NCBI GenBank assembly: GCA_963696075.1
Contig: CAVOJD010000012.1
Location: forward strand, 1-64,000
Direction of reading: 5' to 3'
DNA: 64,000 nt
Source of the DNA: CAJQQK01 sp963696075
Lineage (GTDB): Bacteria > Pseudomonadota > Alphaproteobacteria > Rhizobiales > Hyphomicrobiaceae
Under the pieces are notes generated by a model. The model saw only the letters and a list, made by a program, of their open reading frames with translations, did not search any database and was not told the DNA's origin. A program made the translations under genes and the position numbers. Within the stretch, counting starts at the first letter, position 1; each line of letters starts with the position of its first letter. Positions 29,184-37,583 of the stretch are shown here, piece after piece.

Positions 29184-30152
29184 TCACGCCACCATCCCCG
29201 CCTCGCTCGCAATCGCCCAATGCGCCGCAGCAACAATCTCCCCTGCGACCGCCACGATCGTCACACCGGCTTCATCCCCCGCCGCCCGATAGCGCTGAGC
29301 CAGCGCCTCCCCCGCGATCAACCGCATCGCTTGGCCCTCTGCGCAACGGGCACTCATCAATTCCGCCCCGATCAGCAGCCCCGAAAGATAACTGGCAACC
29401 GCCGCCTCATCGAGCCCGCCGGTCAATACCCGCGTGCGCGCGGAAAAAATCAGGTTCAGAAAATCGCCGCTCCCCGCCCCGGCCTCATGCGCCGCCCGCG
29501 CCGCCGCGACACCGCGCGTGAAACCATCCACGTCATGGTCACGCCCGCCAGCAAGGCGTCCAAGAATGGTGTGATCAAGCAGCGCGGCATAGACCTCGCC
29601 CGTCATGAATGTGCGAAACCCTGTGATGCGGCCGTTTTCCACCACGATGTGCTTCGAATGCGTCCCGGGAATAAGAAAGACGCCCTCACTCAGCCCCTCC
29701 AGGATCATCGCACCGAGAACCTGCGTCTCCTCGCCCCGCATGACATCGGGACCGGAACCGTCCGCCCCGCCCATCGTGTCGATGCCCGGCACGATCCGGA
29801 TATCCAGCGCCTCAAGCCGATCACTTGAAGCCGCGACCTTCAAAAGCCCGTCCGCGATATCGCCCGGCGCCGCCGGACACCTCAGATACGGCGCCTCCTG
29901 CCAGCCCTGCCGCGACCCGATCATGCCCGACATCAACACCGGCAACGCCGGAAATCCGCCATCGCCACGCATCACCGGCTCGCCGAGCAACGCCGCCAGC
30001 TCCCCGCTGAGCACCTCGGCGAAGCGGTCCTCGCCGCAGTTGAGAATACCGCGCGCACTCGCCCGCGCGGCGATCACCCCACCCGTCTCATCGAGCGCCT
30101 TGAGCCGGAGGCTCGTCGTCCCCCAGTCAACCGATATGAGACGTGCCCTCAA
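29184..30152 (-). CDS. dgoK: 2-dehydro-3-deoxygalactonokinase
   Basis: The 322-residue kinase phosphorylates 2-dehydro-3-deoxygalactonate with ATP, making the substrate of the aldolase encoded next. The N-terminal phosphate motif of the family is clear (ISVDWGTTSLRLK), followed by GGFPALPVLMSGMIGSRQGW, a family landmark, and GTHSKHI in the second half. Its ATG overlaps the stop of the upstream FAD-linked oxidase by four bases, indicating translational coupling. Length is normal. Confidence 0.93.
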   Translation of the reverse strand: MRARLISVDWGTTSLRLKALDETGGVIAARASARGILNCGEDRFAEVLSGELAALLGEPVMRGDGGFPALPVLMSGMIGSRQGWQEAPYLRCPAAPGDIADGLLKVAASSDRLEALDIRIVPGIDTMGGADGSGPDVMRGEETQVLGAMILEGLSEGVFLIPGTHSKHIVVENGRITGFRTFMTGEVYAALLDHTILGRLAGGRDHDVDGFTRGVAAARAAHEAGAGSGDFLNLIFSARTRVLTGGLDEAAVASYLSGLLIGAELMSARCAEGQAMRLIAGEALAQRYRAAGDEAGVTIVAVAGEIVAAAHWAIASEAGMVA

Positions 30153-31594
30153 AGCCGGATCACCTTCCCGGGGTTCATGATGTTCTGAGGGTCGAGCGCC
30201 GTCTTGATGGTCCGCATCAGTTGGATCTCGACGGGCGATTTGTAGTGCATGTTTTCATCAAGCCGAAGCCGGCCCACACCATGCTCCGCGCTGATCGACC
30301 CGCCATGACTGATGACGATGTCATGCACGATCCGGTTGATCGCCTCGCGCTCGGCCCGGTATGCCTCTTTCGTCCAGTCATCCGGCGCCTGCGGATTGAA
30401 ATGCAGATTGCCGTCACCGACGTGCCCGAACGTGACAAGATTGATCCCCGGATAGGCCGCCTCGAGCGCCCGGCCCGTCTGCTCCAGAAATTCAGGTATC
30501 CGCGACACCGGCACCGAAACGTCGTGCTTGATGCTTGGCCCCGCCCGCTTTTGCGCTTCCGCCATGTCTTCGCGCATCTGCCAGAACTTCTTGGCCTGCG
30601 CGCCCGACGACGCAATCGCCGCATCCACGATCAAGCCCGCTTCCGCCGCAGCACCCAGCGCATCGGTAAACGGCTCACTGAGCGAACCCGGCTCCCCCTG
30701 GCCTGAAACTTCCGCCAGCACGTACCACGGATAGCGTCCCTGGACCGGGTCCTCGCTCCCCTCGATGTGCTCAAGCACAAGGTCGATGACCGATCGCTGC
30801 AGAAGTTCGAACCCGGAAACCTGTTCCCCCATCCGCGCTTTCAGGAAGCCCAGAAGCTCCACGCCTTTCTCCGGGCTCTCGATGGCAATCCACGCCGTCT
30901 CACTCGCCGTCGGCAGCGGGAACAGTCGGATGACCGCAGCGGTAATGATGCCGAGCGTCCCCTCCGCCCCGATGAACAGGTGCTTGAGGTCATAGCCCGT
31001 GTTGTCCTTGCGAAGCCCCCTCAGCCCGTCCCACACCTCACCATTGGCCAGCACCACCTCGAGCCCGAGCACCAACGCCCGCGTATTGCCGTAGCGCAGC
31101 ACCTGCGTGCCGCCCGCATTGGTCGAGATATTGCCCCCGATCTGGCATGAGCCCTCCGCCCCGAGGCTCAACGGAAACAGCCGGTCATGTTCCTCAGCGA
31201 TCCGCTGGATCTCCTGCAGGATCACCCCCGGCTCCACCGTCATCGTGTCGTTGCCCGTGTCGACCTCGCGCACCTGGTTCATCCGGCTCGTCGAGATGAT
31301 CACTTCGCTCATCGTCGCATGCGGCTGGCTCGCCCCGGTCAGCCCCGTGTTGCCGCCCTGCGGAACGATTGCCGTCCCCGTCTCGGCGCAGATCTTGACC
31401 AGTTCGGCCACCTCCGCCGTCGACTTCGGGCGCAGCAGCAGCGGCACCGCGCCCACCCAGTCATCCCGCCAGCTCGTCACATAGCCCTCGAGTTCCTCCG
31501 CCTTCTCGATAAAGCCCCCCGGCCCGACAACCGCCTTCAAACGGTCGAGAACTGACGAATCGATCGGTTTCACGGCACTGAGCGCCTGCGACAT
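30149..31594 (-). CDS. FAD-linked 2-hydroxyacid oxidase/dehydrogenase (GlcD/D2HGDH-like)
   Basis: The 481-residue enzyme is of the FAD-binding PCMH type. The FAD loop VPQGGNTGLTGASQP (about 78-92), the GNISTNAGGTQVLRYGNTR segment and GAEGTLGIITA are typical, and the C-terminal half ends in ISAEHGVGRLRLDEN, a feature of D-lactate, glycolate GlcD and D-2-hydroxyglutarate dehydrogenases. These oxidise D-2-hydroxyacids and pass electrons to the respiratory chain or an acceptor. It is the first gene of the minus-strand row with dgoK and dgoA, overlapping dgoK by ATGA. Why a hydroxyacid oxidase should be coupled to galactonate catabolism is not obvious; it could oxidise a related sugar acid or a product. 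Confidence 0.88.
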   Translation of the reverse strand: MSQALSAVKPIDSSVLDRLKAVVGPGGFIEKAEELEGYVTSWRDDWVGAVPLLLRPKSTAEVAELVKICAETGTAIVPQGGNTGLTGASQPHATMSEVIISTSRMNQVREVDTGNDTMTVEPGVILQEIQRIAEEHDRLFPLSLGAEGSCQIGGNISTNAGGTQVLRYGNTRALVLGLEVVLANGEVWDGLRGLRKDNTGYDLKHLFIGAEGTLGIITAAVIRLFPLPTASETAWIAIESPEKGVELLGFLKARMGEQVSGFELLQRSVIDLVLEHIEGSEDPVQGRYPWYVLAEVSGQGEPGSLSEPFTDALGAAAEAGLIVDAAIASSGAQAKKFWQMREDMAEAQKRAGPSIKHDVSVPVSRIPEFLEQTGRALEAAYPGINLVTFGHVGDGNLHFNPQAPDDWTKEAYRAEREAINRIVHDIVISHGGSISAEHGVGRLRLDENMHYKSPVEIQLMRTIKTALDPQNIMNPGKVIRL

Positions 31595-31690
31595 GGGAGT
31601 GTTCCTCGAGGGAGAAGGTTCATGCTATGGGCGTCCCGCATGGTCCTGCGGAAGCGCCCGCGAAGATACTCGATAAGGAAAACCGAGCCA

Positions 31691-32155
31691 ATGGCAGAGG
31701 AGATTGATTTTGAACGTGAACTCGCCGAAATCGGCCGGCCATCCGGCTTCCGCTCTCTCGTCGGCTACAAGACCATCGACTGGCGTGAGGGCTATGGCGA
31801 AGTCCTTTTGAAGCTGGAAGCCAAACACATGAACGCCCGCATGATCCCCCACGGCGGGCTTTATATGGCCGTGCTCGATTCCGCGATGGGCCATGCTGCA
31901 ACCTATTGCCCGGTGCCGGGCAACCATCGCCGCTGCGTCACGATCGGCTTCCAGAACAACTTCCTGGCCCCGGCCGAAGGCGCCTATTTCCGCGCCCGCG
32001 CATGGCTTGTCTCCTCCGAGAACCGCATTGCCGTGTGCCGCGGCGAGATCATTGACGCTGTTGGCAAACGCTGCGCCGCAGCCCAGGGCAGCTTCCGCTA
32101 CATGCGTGGCAGCGAAAACCTCGAAGGCACGCCAATCCCGCCCGCATCGACCTGA
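31691..32155 (+). CDS. PaaI-family hotdog thioesterase
   Basis: I start at the ATG at 31691 because AAGGAA lies ahead of it; the frame opens earlier (31622) but overlaps the promoter of the oxidase gene. The 154-residue product has the hotdog layout of PaaI/YbgC-like acyl-CoA thioesterases: MIPHGGLYMAVLDSAMGHAA, with the His-Gly-Gly of the first catalytic helix, then TIGFQNNFLAPAEGAYFRARAW and a SSENRIAVCRGEIID strand. These hydrolyse small or aromatic acyl-CoA esters. It is divergent from the FAD oxidase gene. No substrate can be given. Confidence 0.82.
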   Translation: MAEEIDFERELAEIGRPSGFRSLVGYKTIDWREGYGEVLLKLEAKHMNARMIPHGGLYMAVLDSAMGHAATYCPVPGNHRRCVTIGFQNNFLAPAEGAYFRARAWLVSSENRIAVCRGEIIDAVGKRCAAAQGSFRYMRGSENLEGTPIPPAST

Positions 32156-32258
32156 CGCCGGCGCCGCGGCCGACGGCAAAATCCGCGCAGACCGCGAAAA
32201 CTGCCGAAAATTTAGGCACCCGCGTCAATCTTGCCAGCCTCACGAGCAACCTAAAGTG

Positions 32259-32274
32259 TTGTCAGACCTGACAA
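32259..32274. promoter_or_regulatory. Perfect 16-base palindrome upstream of the TRAP operon
   Basis: TTGTCAGACCTGACAA is a perfect inverted repeat (TTGTCAG, two-base centre AC, CTGACAA) 131 bases before the start of the TRAP binding protein gene and 104 bases after the thioesterase stop. Its shape resembles operators of GntR-type (FCD subgroup) regulators of organic acid operons. No regulator gene lies beside it. Confidence 0.5.
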
Positions 32275-32404
32275 TCCGGTTTGTACTCCGATCGCCATGC
32301 TGATATCCATCAGCCTTCTATCATGACCGAGTTCAATGCTGACCCCCGGCATGCTTCGCCGGCCGAACACAGCAAGATCGAAACCCAGTAAGGGAGGAAC
32401 CTGA

Positions 32405-33499
32405 ATGAAGCGCAGAGATTTCTTGAAGGTCGGCGGCGTTGCCGCCGCTGGTGCCGCCGCCACCACGCTCGCCACGCCGGCGATCGCCCAGGGCAAGAAG
32501 GAAATGGTCATCGTCTCCAGCTGGGGCCGTGACTTCCCCGGCCTCGGCACCGGCGCCCAGCGCCTCGCCAAGCGCATCGGCGACCTGACCGAAGGCCGCA
32601 TCGACGTCAAGTACTTCGCAGCCAACGAGCGCGTCGGCGCCTTTGACGTGTTCGATGAGGTCGCCTCCGGCAACGCCCAGGCCTATCACTCCGCCGACTA
32701 CTACTGGAAGGGCAAGCACCCCGGTTGGGCCTACTTCACGTCCGTCCCCTTCGGCCTCACCTACACCGAGCACGCCGCCTGGATCAATTACATGGGCGGC
32801 CAGGAACTCTGGGACGAACTGGCGGCCGGCTTCGGCCTCAAGTGCCTTGCCTGCGGCAACACCGGCGTCCAGATGGGCGGCTGGTTCAACAAGGAAATCG
32901 AGAGCGCCGACGACCTCAAGGGTCTCAAGATGCGCATCCCCGGCCTCGGCGGTGACGTCATGGCCAAGCTCGGCGCCTCTCCCGTCTCCCTTCCCGGCGG
33001 CCAGATCTACGAAAACCTCGTCTCCGGCGCCATCGACGCGACCGAGTGGGTTGGCCCGTGGAACGACTATTTCATGAAGTTCTACGAAGCCGCCAAGTTC
33101 TACTACTATCCGGGTATGCACGAGCCGGGCGGTCCCCAGTCCTTCGGCATGAACAAGACGTGGTGGGACGGCCTCTCCAAGGTCGACCAGGAAATCATCA
33201 AGGCGGCCTGTGAGGCAGAGTTCCTCAACCTCATGGCGGAATACAACGCCAACAACGGTACCTATCTCGCCAAGCTGATCAACGAGCACGGCGTCAAGCT
33301 GCGCAAGTTCAACGACGACGTCTATGACGCCTTCGGTGAAGCTTCCGAAGCCGTCTTCGAGACGGCGCAGGCCCACAGCCCGCTCGCCAAGAAAATCCAC
33401 GAAAGCTTTGCCGCAGCCCGCAAGGACGTCGGCCAGTGGATGAACCTCTCGGACGCCGCCTACTACGCCCAGCGTAACCGCGTCCTCGGCACCCTCTGA
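32405..33499 (+). CDS. TRAP transporter substrate-binding protein (TakP-like)
   Basis: The 364-residue periplasmic binding protein has a good site (GGAGGAAC) and a Tat-type leader KRRDFLKVGG, followed by a hydrophobic Ala-rich core and cleavage after AIAQ. The mature part has the DctP fold of the TakP subgroup, which binds 2-keto acids or lactate through a cation: GLKMRIPGLGGDVMAKLGA, GQIYENLVSGAIDATEWVGP and the C-terminal MNKTWWDGLSKVDQEI. It delivers substrate to the membrane subunits encoded next (177-base gap). The genes after the permeases encode a ThDP keto acid decarboxylase and CoA enzymes, which fits a 2-keto or hydroxy acid ligand. Confidence 0.92.
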   Translation: MKRRDFLKVGGVAAAGAAATTLATPAIAQGKKEMVIVSSWGRDFPGLGTGAQRLAKRIGDLTEGRIDVKYFAANERVGAFDVFDEVASGNAQAYHSADYYWKGKHPGWAYFTSVPFGLTYTEHAAWINYMGGQELWDELAAGFGLKCLACGNTGVQMGGWFNKEIESADDLKGLKMRIPGLGGDVMAKLGASPVSLPGGQIYENLVSGAIDATEWVGPWNDYFMKFYEAAKFYYYPGMHEPGGPQSFGMNKTWWDGLSKVDQEIIKAACEAEFLNLMAEYNANNGTYLAKLINEHGVKLRKFNDDVYDAFGEASEAVFETAQAHSPLAKKIHESFAAARKDVGQWMNLSDAAYYAQRNRVLGTL

Positions 33500-33675
33500 T
33501 AGGGCCGGGCGTGCCGTCGGTCGCGACAGGTACGCCATCAACAATCAGTGCGCCGGAGGCGAGACCCGCTCAGGGTTCCGCCTCCGGCCTCCCCCCAAAC
33601 CAGACTTCAACCCAGCGTATTCGCAGTGACGCCAACCGGCTGAGCCGCGCATACCGCCTGACATGACGAGCAGAG

Positions 33676-34683
33676 ATGGTGGAGAGCCGTACCCTGGCCG
33701 AAACGACCGCACCGCACACCTGGACGACCCAGACCACCCGCGTTTTCGTCTGGTCCATCGTCTTCCTCACCGCTGCTTTCGTTCTGAATTCCTACCTGTC
33801 TTTCTGGCAGGACTGGCCGGGGACGCTGCCGCTTCTCACCGGCACCGGCGCAATCGACACGCTGGTCGTTGTCCAGGCCGGCATTTACATCGCAGCCATC
33901 GCCCTCGCCGTTGCCCTGGTTGCAGCCGCCCGCGACCGCACACTGCGATCCGACAGCGCCATCCTCAATGCAACCGTCGCCTACATCGTCCGCGCCTGCT
34001 ACTACGCAGTCCTCCTCGTCGGCCTCGCCGACATGCTCATTTCCTTCCTGCGCGTTGAAAATCTCCTGCCCGCCGTCGTCGGCGCCGACCTTGCCGAGCA
34101 GCTTGGCCGCTCCCGCTTCCGCGGCCCCTATGTTCACATGCCCCTGATCCTCGTTGGCATGATCATCGCCGCCTTCAGGCGCGACCTCGGCTTCGTCTGG
34201 CTCGCTCTCCTCGTCGTCATCGCCGAGTTGCAGATCGTGATCATGCGCTTCATCTTTGCCTACGAGCAGGCCTTCATGGGCGACCTCGTCCGCTTCTGGT
34301 ACGCAGCCCTCTTCCTGTTCGCCTCCGCTTATACGCTCCTCGAAGACGGCCACGTCCGTGTCGACGTCGTCTACGCCGGCCTCTCCCAGCGCACCCGCGG
34401 CATGATCAATCTCGTCGGCTCGATCCTGCTCGGCATTGTCTTTTGCTGGGTCATCCTGGCCATCGGCATGTGGTCGAAGACAAGCATCATCACCACCGCC
34501 ATGCGCACCTACGAAGTCTCGCAGTCGGGCTATGGTATGTACGTCAAATACCTGATGGCCGGCTTCCTTGGCGTCTTCAGCGTGACCATGATGATCCAGT
34601 TTTCATCCTACGTGCTTGAAAGCCTCGCCGACGTTCGCGGCGACCCCGGCCACCGCGAACCTGCCGGCGACAGTCTCCACTGA
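33676..34683 (+). CDS. TRAP transporter small permease (DctQ-like), enlarged form
   Basis: Typical DctQ subunits have about 160-200 residues and four membrane helices. This protein has 335 residues with about seven hydrophobic segments: three N-terminal (VFVWSIVFLTAAFVLNSYL; AGIYIAAIALAVALVAAA; YYAVLLVGLADMLISFL), then a DctQ-like block from about residue 150 containing RFWYAALFLFASAYTLLED and VRVDVVY, the DctQ signature. The enlarged form occurs with TakP-type binding proteins. It forms the permease together with the DctM subunit encoded 77 bases downstream. Confidence 0.85.
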   Translation: MVESRTLAETTAPHTWTTQTTRVFVWSIVFLTAAFVLNSYLSFWQDWPGTLPLLTGTGAIDTLVVVQAGIYIAAIALAVALVAAARDRTLRSDSAILNATVAYIVRACYYAVLLVGLADMLISFLRVENLLPAVVGADLAEQLGRSRFRGPYVHMPLILVGMIIAAFRRDLGFVWLALLVVIAELQIVIMRFIFAYEQAFMGDLVRFWYAALFLFASAYTLLEDGHVRVDVVYAGLSQRTRGMINLVGSILLGIVFCWVILAIGMWSKTSIITTAMRTYEVSQSGYGMYVKYLMAGFLGVFSVTMMIQFSSYVLESLADVRGDPGHREPAGDSLH

Positions 34684-34760
34684 TGCGACATCGCCCCTTT
34701 TGGCAACCGACTGACCGCCACGCCGCCCTCTAGCCACCTGCGAAGACAAACGACCCGCCC

Positions 34761-37418
34761 ATGGAACTCTTCTTCCTCGCCGTCTTGATCCTCACCATGG
34801 CGGCTGCTCTCGCCTCGGGCTACCCTGTGGCCTTCGCGCTTCCAGGCTCCGCCATCATCTCGATCACGCTGGCAGCCCTCGCCGGCTGGGCCTTCGCCGG
34901 CGACACCTCGGCCTACTTCCACCAGGGCGGCCCGATCGAATGGCTGAGCGCGGGGGTAACGAACTTTCGCGGCATCTACTGGGAAGTCGAACGAGACACC
35001 CTGATCGCAATTCCGCTGTTCGTGTTCATGGGCATCATGCTGCAGCGCTCGAAGATCGCTGAAGACTTGCTGATCACGATGGCCCAGCTCTTCGGGCCGA
35101 TCCCCGGCGGCCTCGGCATCTCCGTCGTATTCGTTGGCGCGCTGCTCGCCGCAACCACCGGCATCCTTGGCGCCACCGTCGTCGCCATGGGCCTCATTTC
35201 GCTTCCCGCGATGCTGCGCAACAACTACTCGCAGCCCCTTGCCACCGGCACGATCGCGGCATCCGGCACCCTCGGCCAGATCATCCCGCCCTCGATCGTT
35301 CTCATCATTCTTGCTGACCAGCTCGCCTCCGCCGTCGACCAGGCCGGCACCTCGCGCCAGGTCCTCTTCAAGGAGTCGACCGGCAGCCTGTCGATGCCAT
35401 CGGAATTCGGCGTCGTCTCCACCAGCGCCGGCGACATGTTCCTTGGTGCCCTCGTGCCCGGCCTCGTCCTCGTCGGCCTCTACATGGTCTACATCCTGGT
35501 CCTCGCGCTTCTGAGCCCGAAAAGCGCCCCCGCCGTTAAGTTCGAGGGTCAGATGGGCACCGAGTTCGCGATCCGCGTCGCCCTCACGCTGATCCCGCCA
35601 CTCACCCTGATCTTCGTCGTCCTCGGCTCCATCATCACCGGCGTTGCAACCGTCAACCAGGCCGGCGCCATCGGGGCGGCCGGCGCCATGATCATGGCTG
35701 GCTACCGCCTCAAGGAAGGCGAGGCACGTGCCTATTGGCCGGTCACCATCGCCATCATCGGCCTCCTCCTGATCTTCTTCGCCACATCGAACTACCCAAC
35801 CAACATCAAGGCCGTTCACGAAGACACCGACATCACCGGCATCATCATCGCAGCCATCGGCGTCTTCCTGTTCCTCGCATCCCTCATCTGGAGCGGCTGG
35901 CGCACCTTCAAGATCGACGACACCTTGAACGGCGTCATGATCGAGACAGCGAAAACCACCGCGCTCGTCTTCGTCATCCTCCTCGGCGCGGCCATGCTGA
36001 CCGCCGCCTTCCGCGCTTTCGGCGGCGAGGAACTGGTCCGCGAATTCCTCACCAACCTGCCCGGCGGCTTCTGGGCGCAGTTCGTCATCGTCATGGCCGT
36101 CATCTTCGTCCTCGGCTTCTTCCTCGACTTCATCGAGATCGCCGTCGTCGTCGTGCCCATCGTCGCCCCCATCCTTCTGATGGACCCCTCCGCCAACATC
36201 ACCGCCGTCTGGCTCGGCGTCATGATCGGCCTCAACATCCAGACGTCATTCCTGACGCCCCCCTTCGGCTTCGCCCTCTTCTACCTTCGCGGCGTTGCCC
36301 CTGCCGCCGTCAAGACCATCTCGATGTACAAGGGCGTCATCCCCTTCATCTGTCTCCAGCTCATTGCTCTCGTCATCGTCGGCATGACGCCACAGCTCGT
36401 GAACTATCTGCCGACCCGCATGTCACTCCTTTCCGAGACATCGCCCCCGCCTTTGAACCCGCGCCTCCAGTACTGCATCGAAAAATATGTCTTCGAGGAA
36501 TACCGGACGAACGGCGCCGAGATCCGCAAAGCCATAACCGAGGCCCAGGGCCTCGACCTCGGCGCCCTGCCAAGTGGCCTGCGACGTGACCTCTCGGGCA
36601 GTTTCGAGAAAGCCGCCAGCGTCTTCGGCCAGCTCGACAAGATCGCTGAAACCGAAAAGGCCCTCGAGCAGGCCTCCACCGGCTACGCGACCTTGCATCG
36701 CGAAGTCCGCGCCCTCCAACGGCGCATGACCCGCATCGATCTGGATGTGAAGGCGCTCGAGCAGACCCGCCAGCGCACCCGCGGTGACGATGCCGACGCG
36801 ACCCGCGCCAAGATCACCCGCCAGATCGAGGAACTGTCCGCCGAGCGCAAGGCTCTTGAAGCCCAGATTCCCGAAAGCTGGACCCCGGAGCATGACGCCT
36901 TCGTGAAAATTCAGAAGGCTGACGTCGACGCCCGCCGCCTCTACCGCCGCACCGTCGACGAGGCCTACGCGCCGGTCCAGGAAACAACCAAGGTCCTTGG
37001 CGGCCATCAGGGTTATCTGGCCCTTGAAGAAAAGATCAGGTCACTCGAAAGCGTGCTTGCATCGAAACCGCCACAGGAAGCAGCCGAAGTCGTACAGGAA
37101 GTCGTTCGCGAAATCCGCGGTGTCGCCGGGACCCGCCAGCTCGCCAGCGCCGTCAACGCCGTCCGCCGCGAACTGCGCCGCAGGAGTGTCGATATCGACA
37201 AGGCGAAGGCGGCCTTGACGAAGGCACTAGCCGACTACACCGAGGAAAAAGCCTGGCGCTCTGCCGCCCAGGCGAACGTTCTCCCGGCCTTGCGCACGTA
37301 CGAGGAAAAAATCCGGCCAACCATCGGCCTTCGCCAACAGCCGCGCCTGCCGCGCGAACAGGCTCTCTATGTCGCAGGATGCTCCTCCGATCACCGCGAT
37401 ATTTCGCTGAGCTTCTGA
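34761..37418 (+). CDS. TRAP transporter large permease (DctM) with long coiled-coil C-terminal extension
   Basis: The first 553 residues are a DctM subunit with about 13-14 hydrophobic segments and family landmarks (PVAFALPGSA near the start, AATTGILGATVVAMGLISLP, GTLGQIIPPSIVLII, and QTSFLTPPFGFALFYLRGV near the end). It is the sodium-driven transport subunit. From about residue 554 (MSLLSETSPPP) a soluble extension of roughly 330 residues follows, largely charged and helical with heptad-like stretches (REVRALQRRMTRIDLDVKAL; KITRQIEELSAERKALEAQI), ending in CSSDHRDISLSF. The frame is continuous and codon use is the same on both sides, so this is a real fusion. DctM proteins usually end within a few residues of their last helix. 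Confidence 0.9.
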   Translation: MELFFLAVLILTMAAALASGYPVAFALPGSAIISITLAALAGWAFAGDTSAYFHQGGPIEWLSAGVTNFRGIYWEVERDTLIAIPLFVFMGIMLQRSKIAEDLLITMAQLFGPIPGGLGISVVFVGALLAATTGILGATVVAMGLISLPAMLRNNYSQPLATGTIAASGTLGQIIPPSIVLIILADQLASAVDQAGTSRQVLFKESTGSLSMPSEFGVVSTSAGDMFLGALVPGLVLVGLYMVYILVLALLSPKSAPAVKFEGQMGTEFAIRVALTLIPPLTLIFVVLGSIITGVATVNQAGAIGAAGAMIMAGYRLKEGEARAYWPVTIAIIGLLLIFFATSNYPTNIKAVHEDTDITGIIIAAIGVFLFLASLIWSGWRTFKIDDTLNGVMIETAKTTALVFVILLGAAMLTAAFRAFGGEELVREFLTNLPGGFWAQFVIVMAVIFVLGFFLDFIEIAVVVVPIVAPILLMDPSANITAVWLGVMIGLNIQTSFLTPPFGFALFYLRGVAPAAVKTISMYKGVIPFICLQLIALVIVGMTPQLVNYLPTRMSLLSETSPPPLNPRLQYCIEKYVFEEYRTNGAEIRKAITEAQGLDLGALPSGLRRDLSGSFEKAASVFGQLDKIAETEKALEQASTGYATLHREVRALQRRMTRIDLDVKALEQTRQRTRGDDADATRAKITRQIEELSAERKALEAQIPESWTPEHDAFVKIQKADVDARRLYRRTVDEAYAPVQETTKVLGGHQGYLALEEKIRSLESVLASKPPQEAAEVVQEVVREIRGVAGTRQLASAVNAVRRELRRRSVDIDKAKAALTKALADYTEEKAWRSAAQANVLPALRTYEEKIRPTIGLRQQPRLPREQALYVAGCSSDHRDISLSF

Positions 37419-37583
37419 CCCACCCGGCAGGACCCTGGACCGGTTCTCGGATGGCTTTGATGGCGCCGAACGCCCCACCCATGTGATGCCTGCTGCGGCT
37501 GGCTTCGCGTGGCGTTGACCATCGTCATCGCCACCCACTACCCTTGGCCGCGATAAACCGAACCAACCACCGGAACCACACCC

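Noticed and set aside
32333..33544. 403-residue minus-strand frame over the TRAP binding protein gene
   Set aside because: Antisense shadow; the plus-strand protein has clear family motifs and a ribosome binding site.
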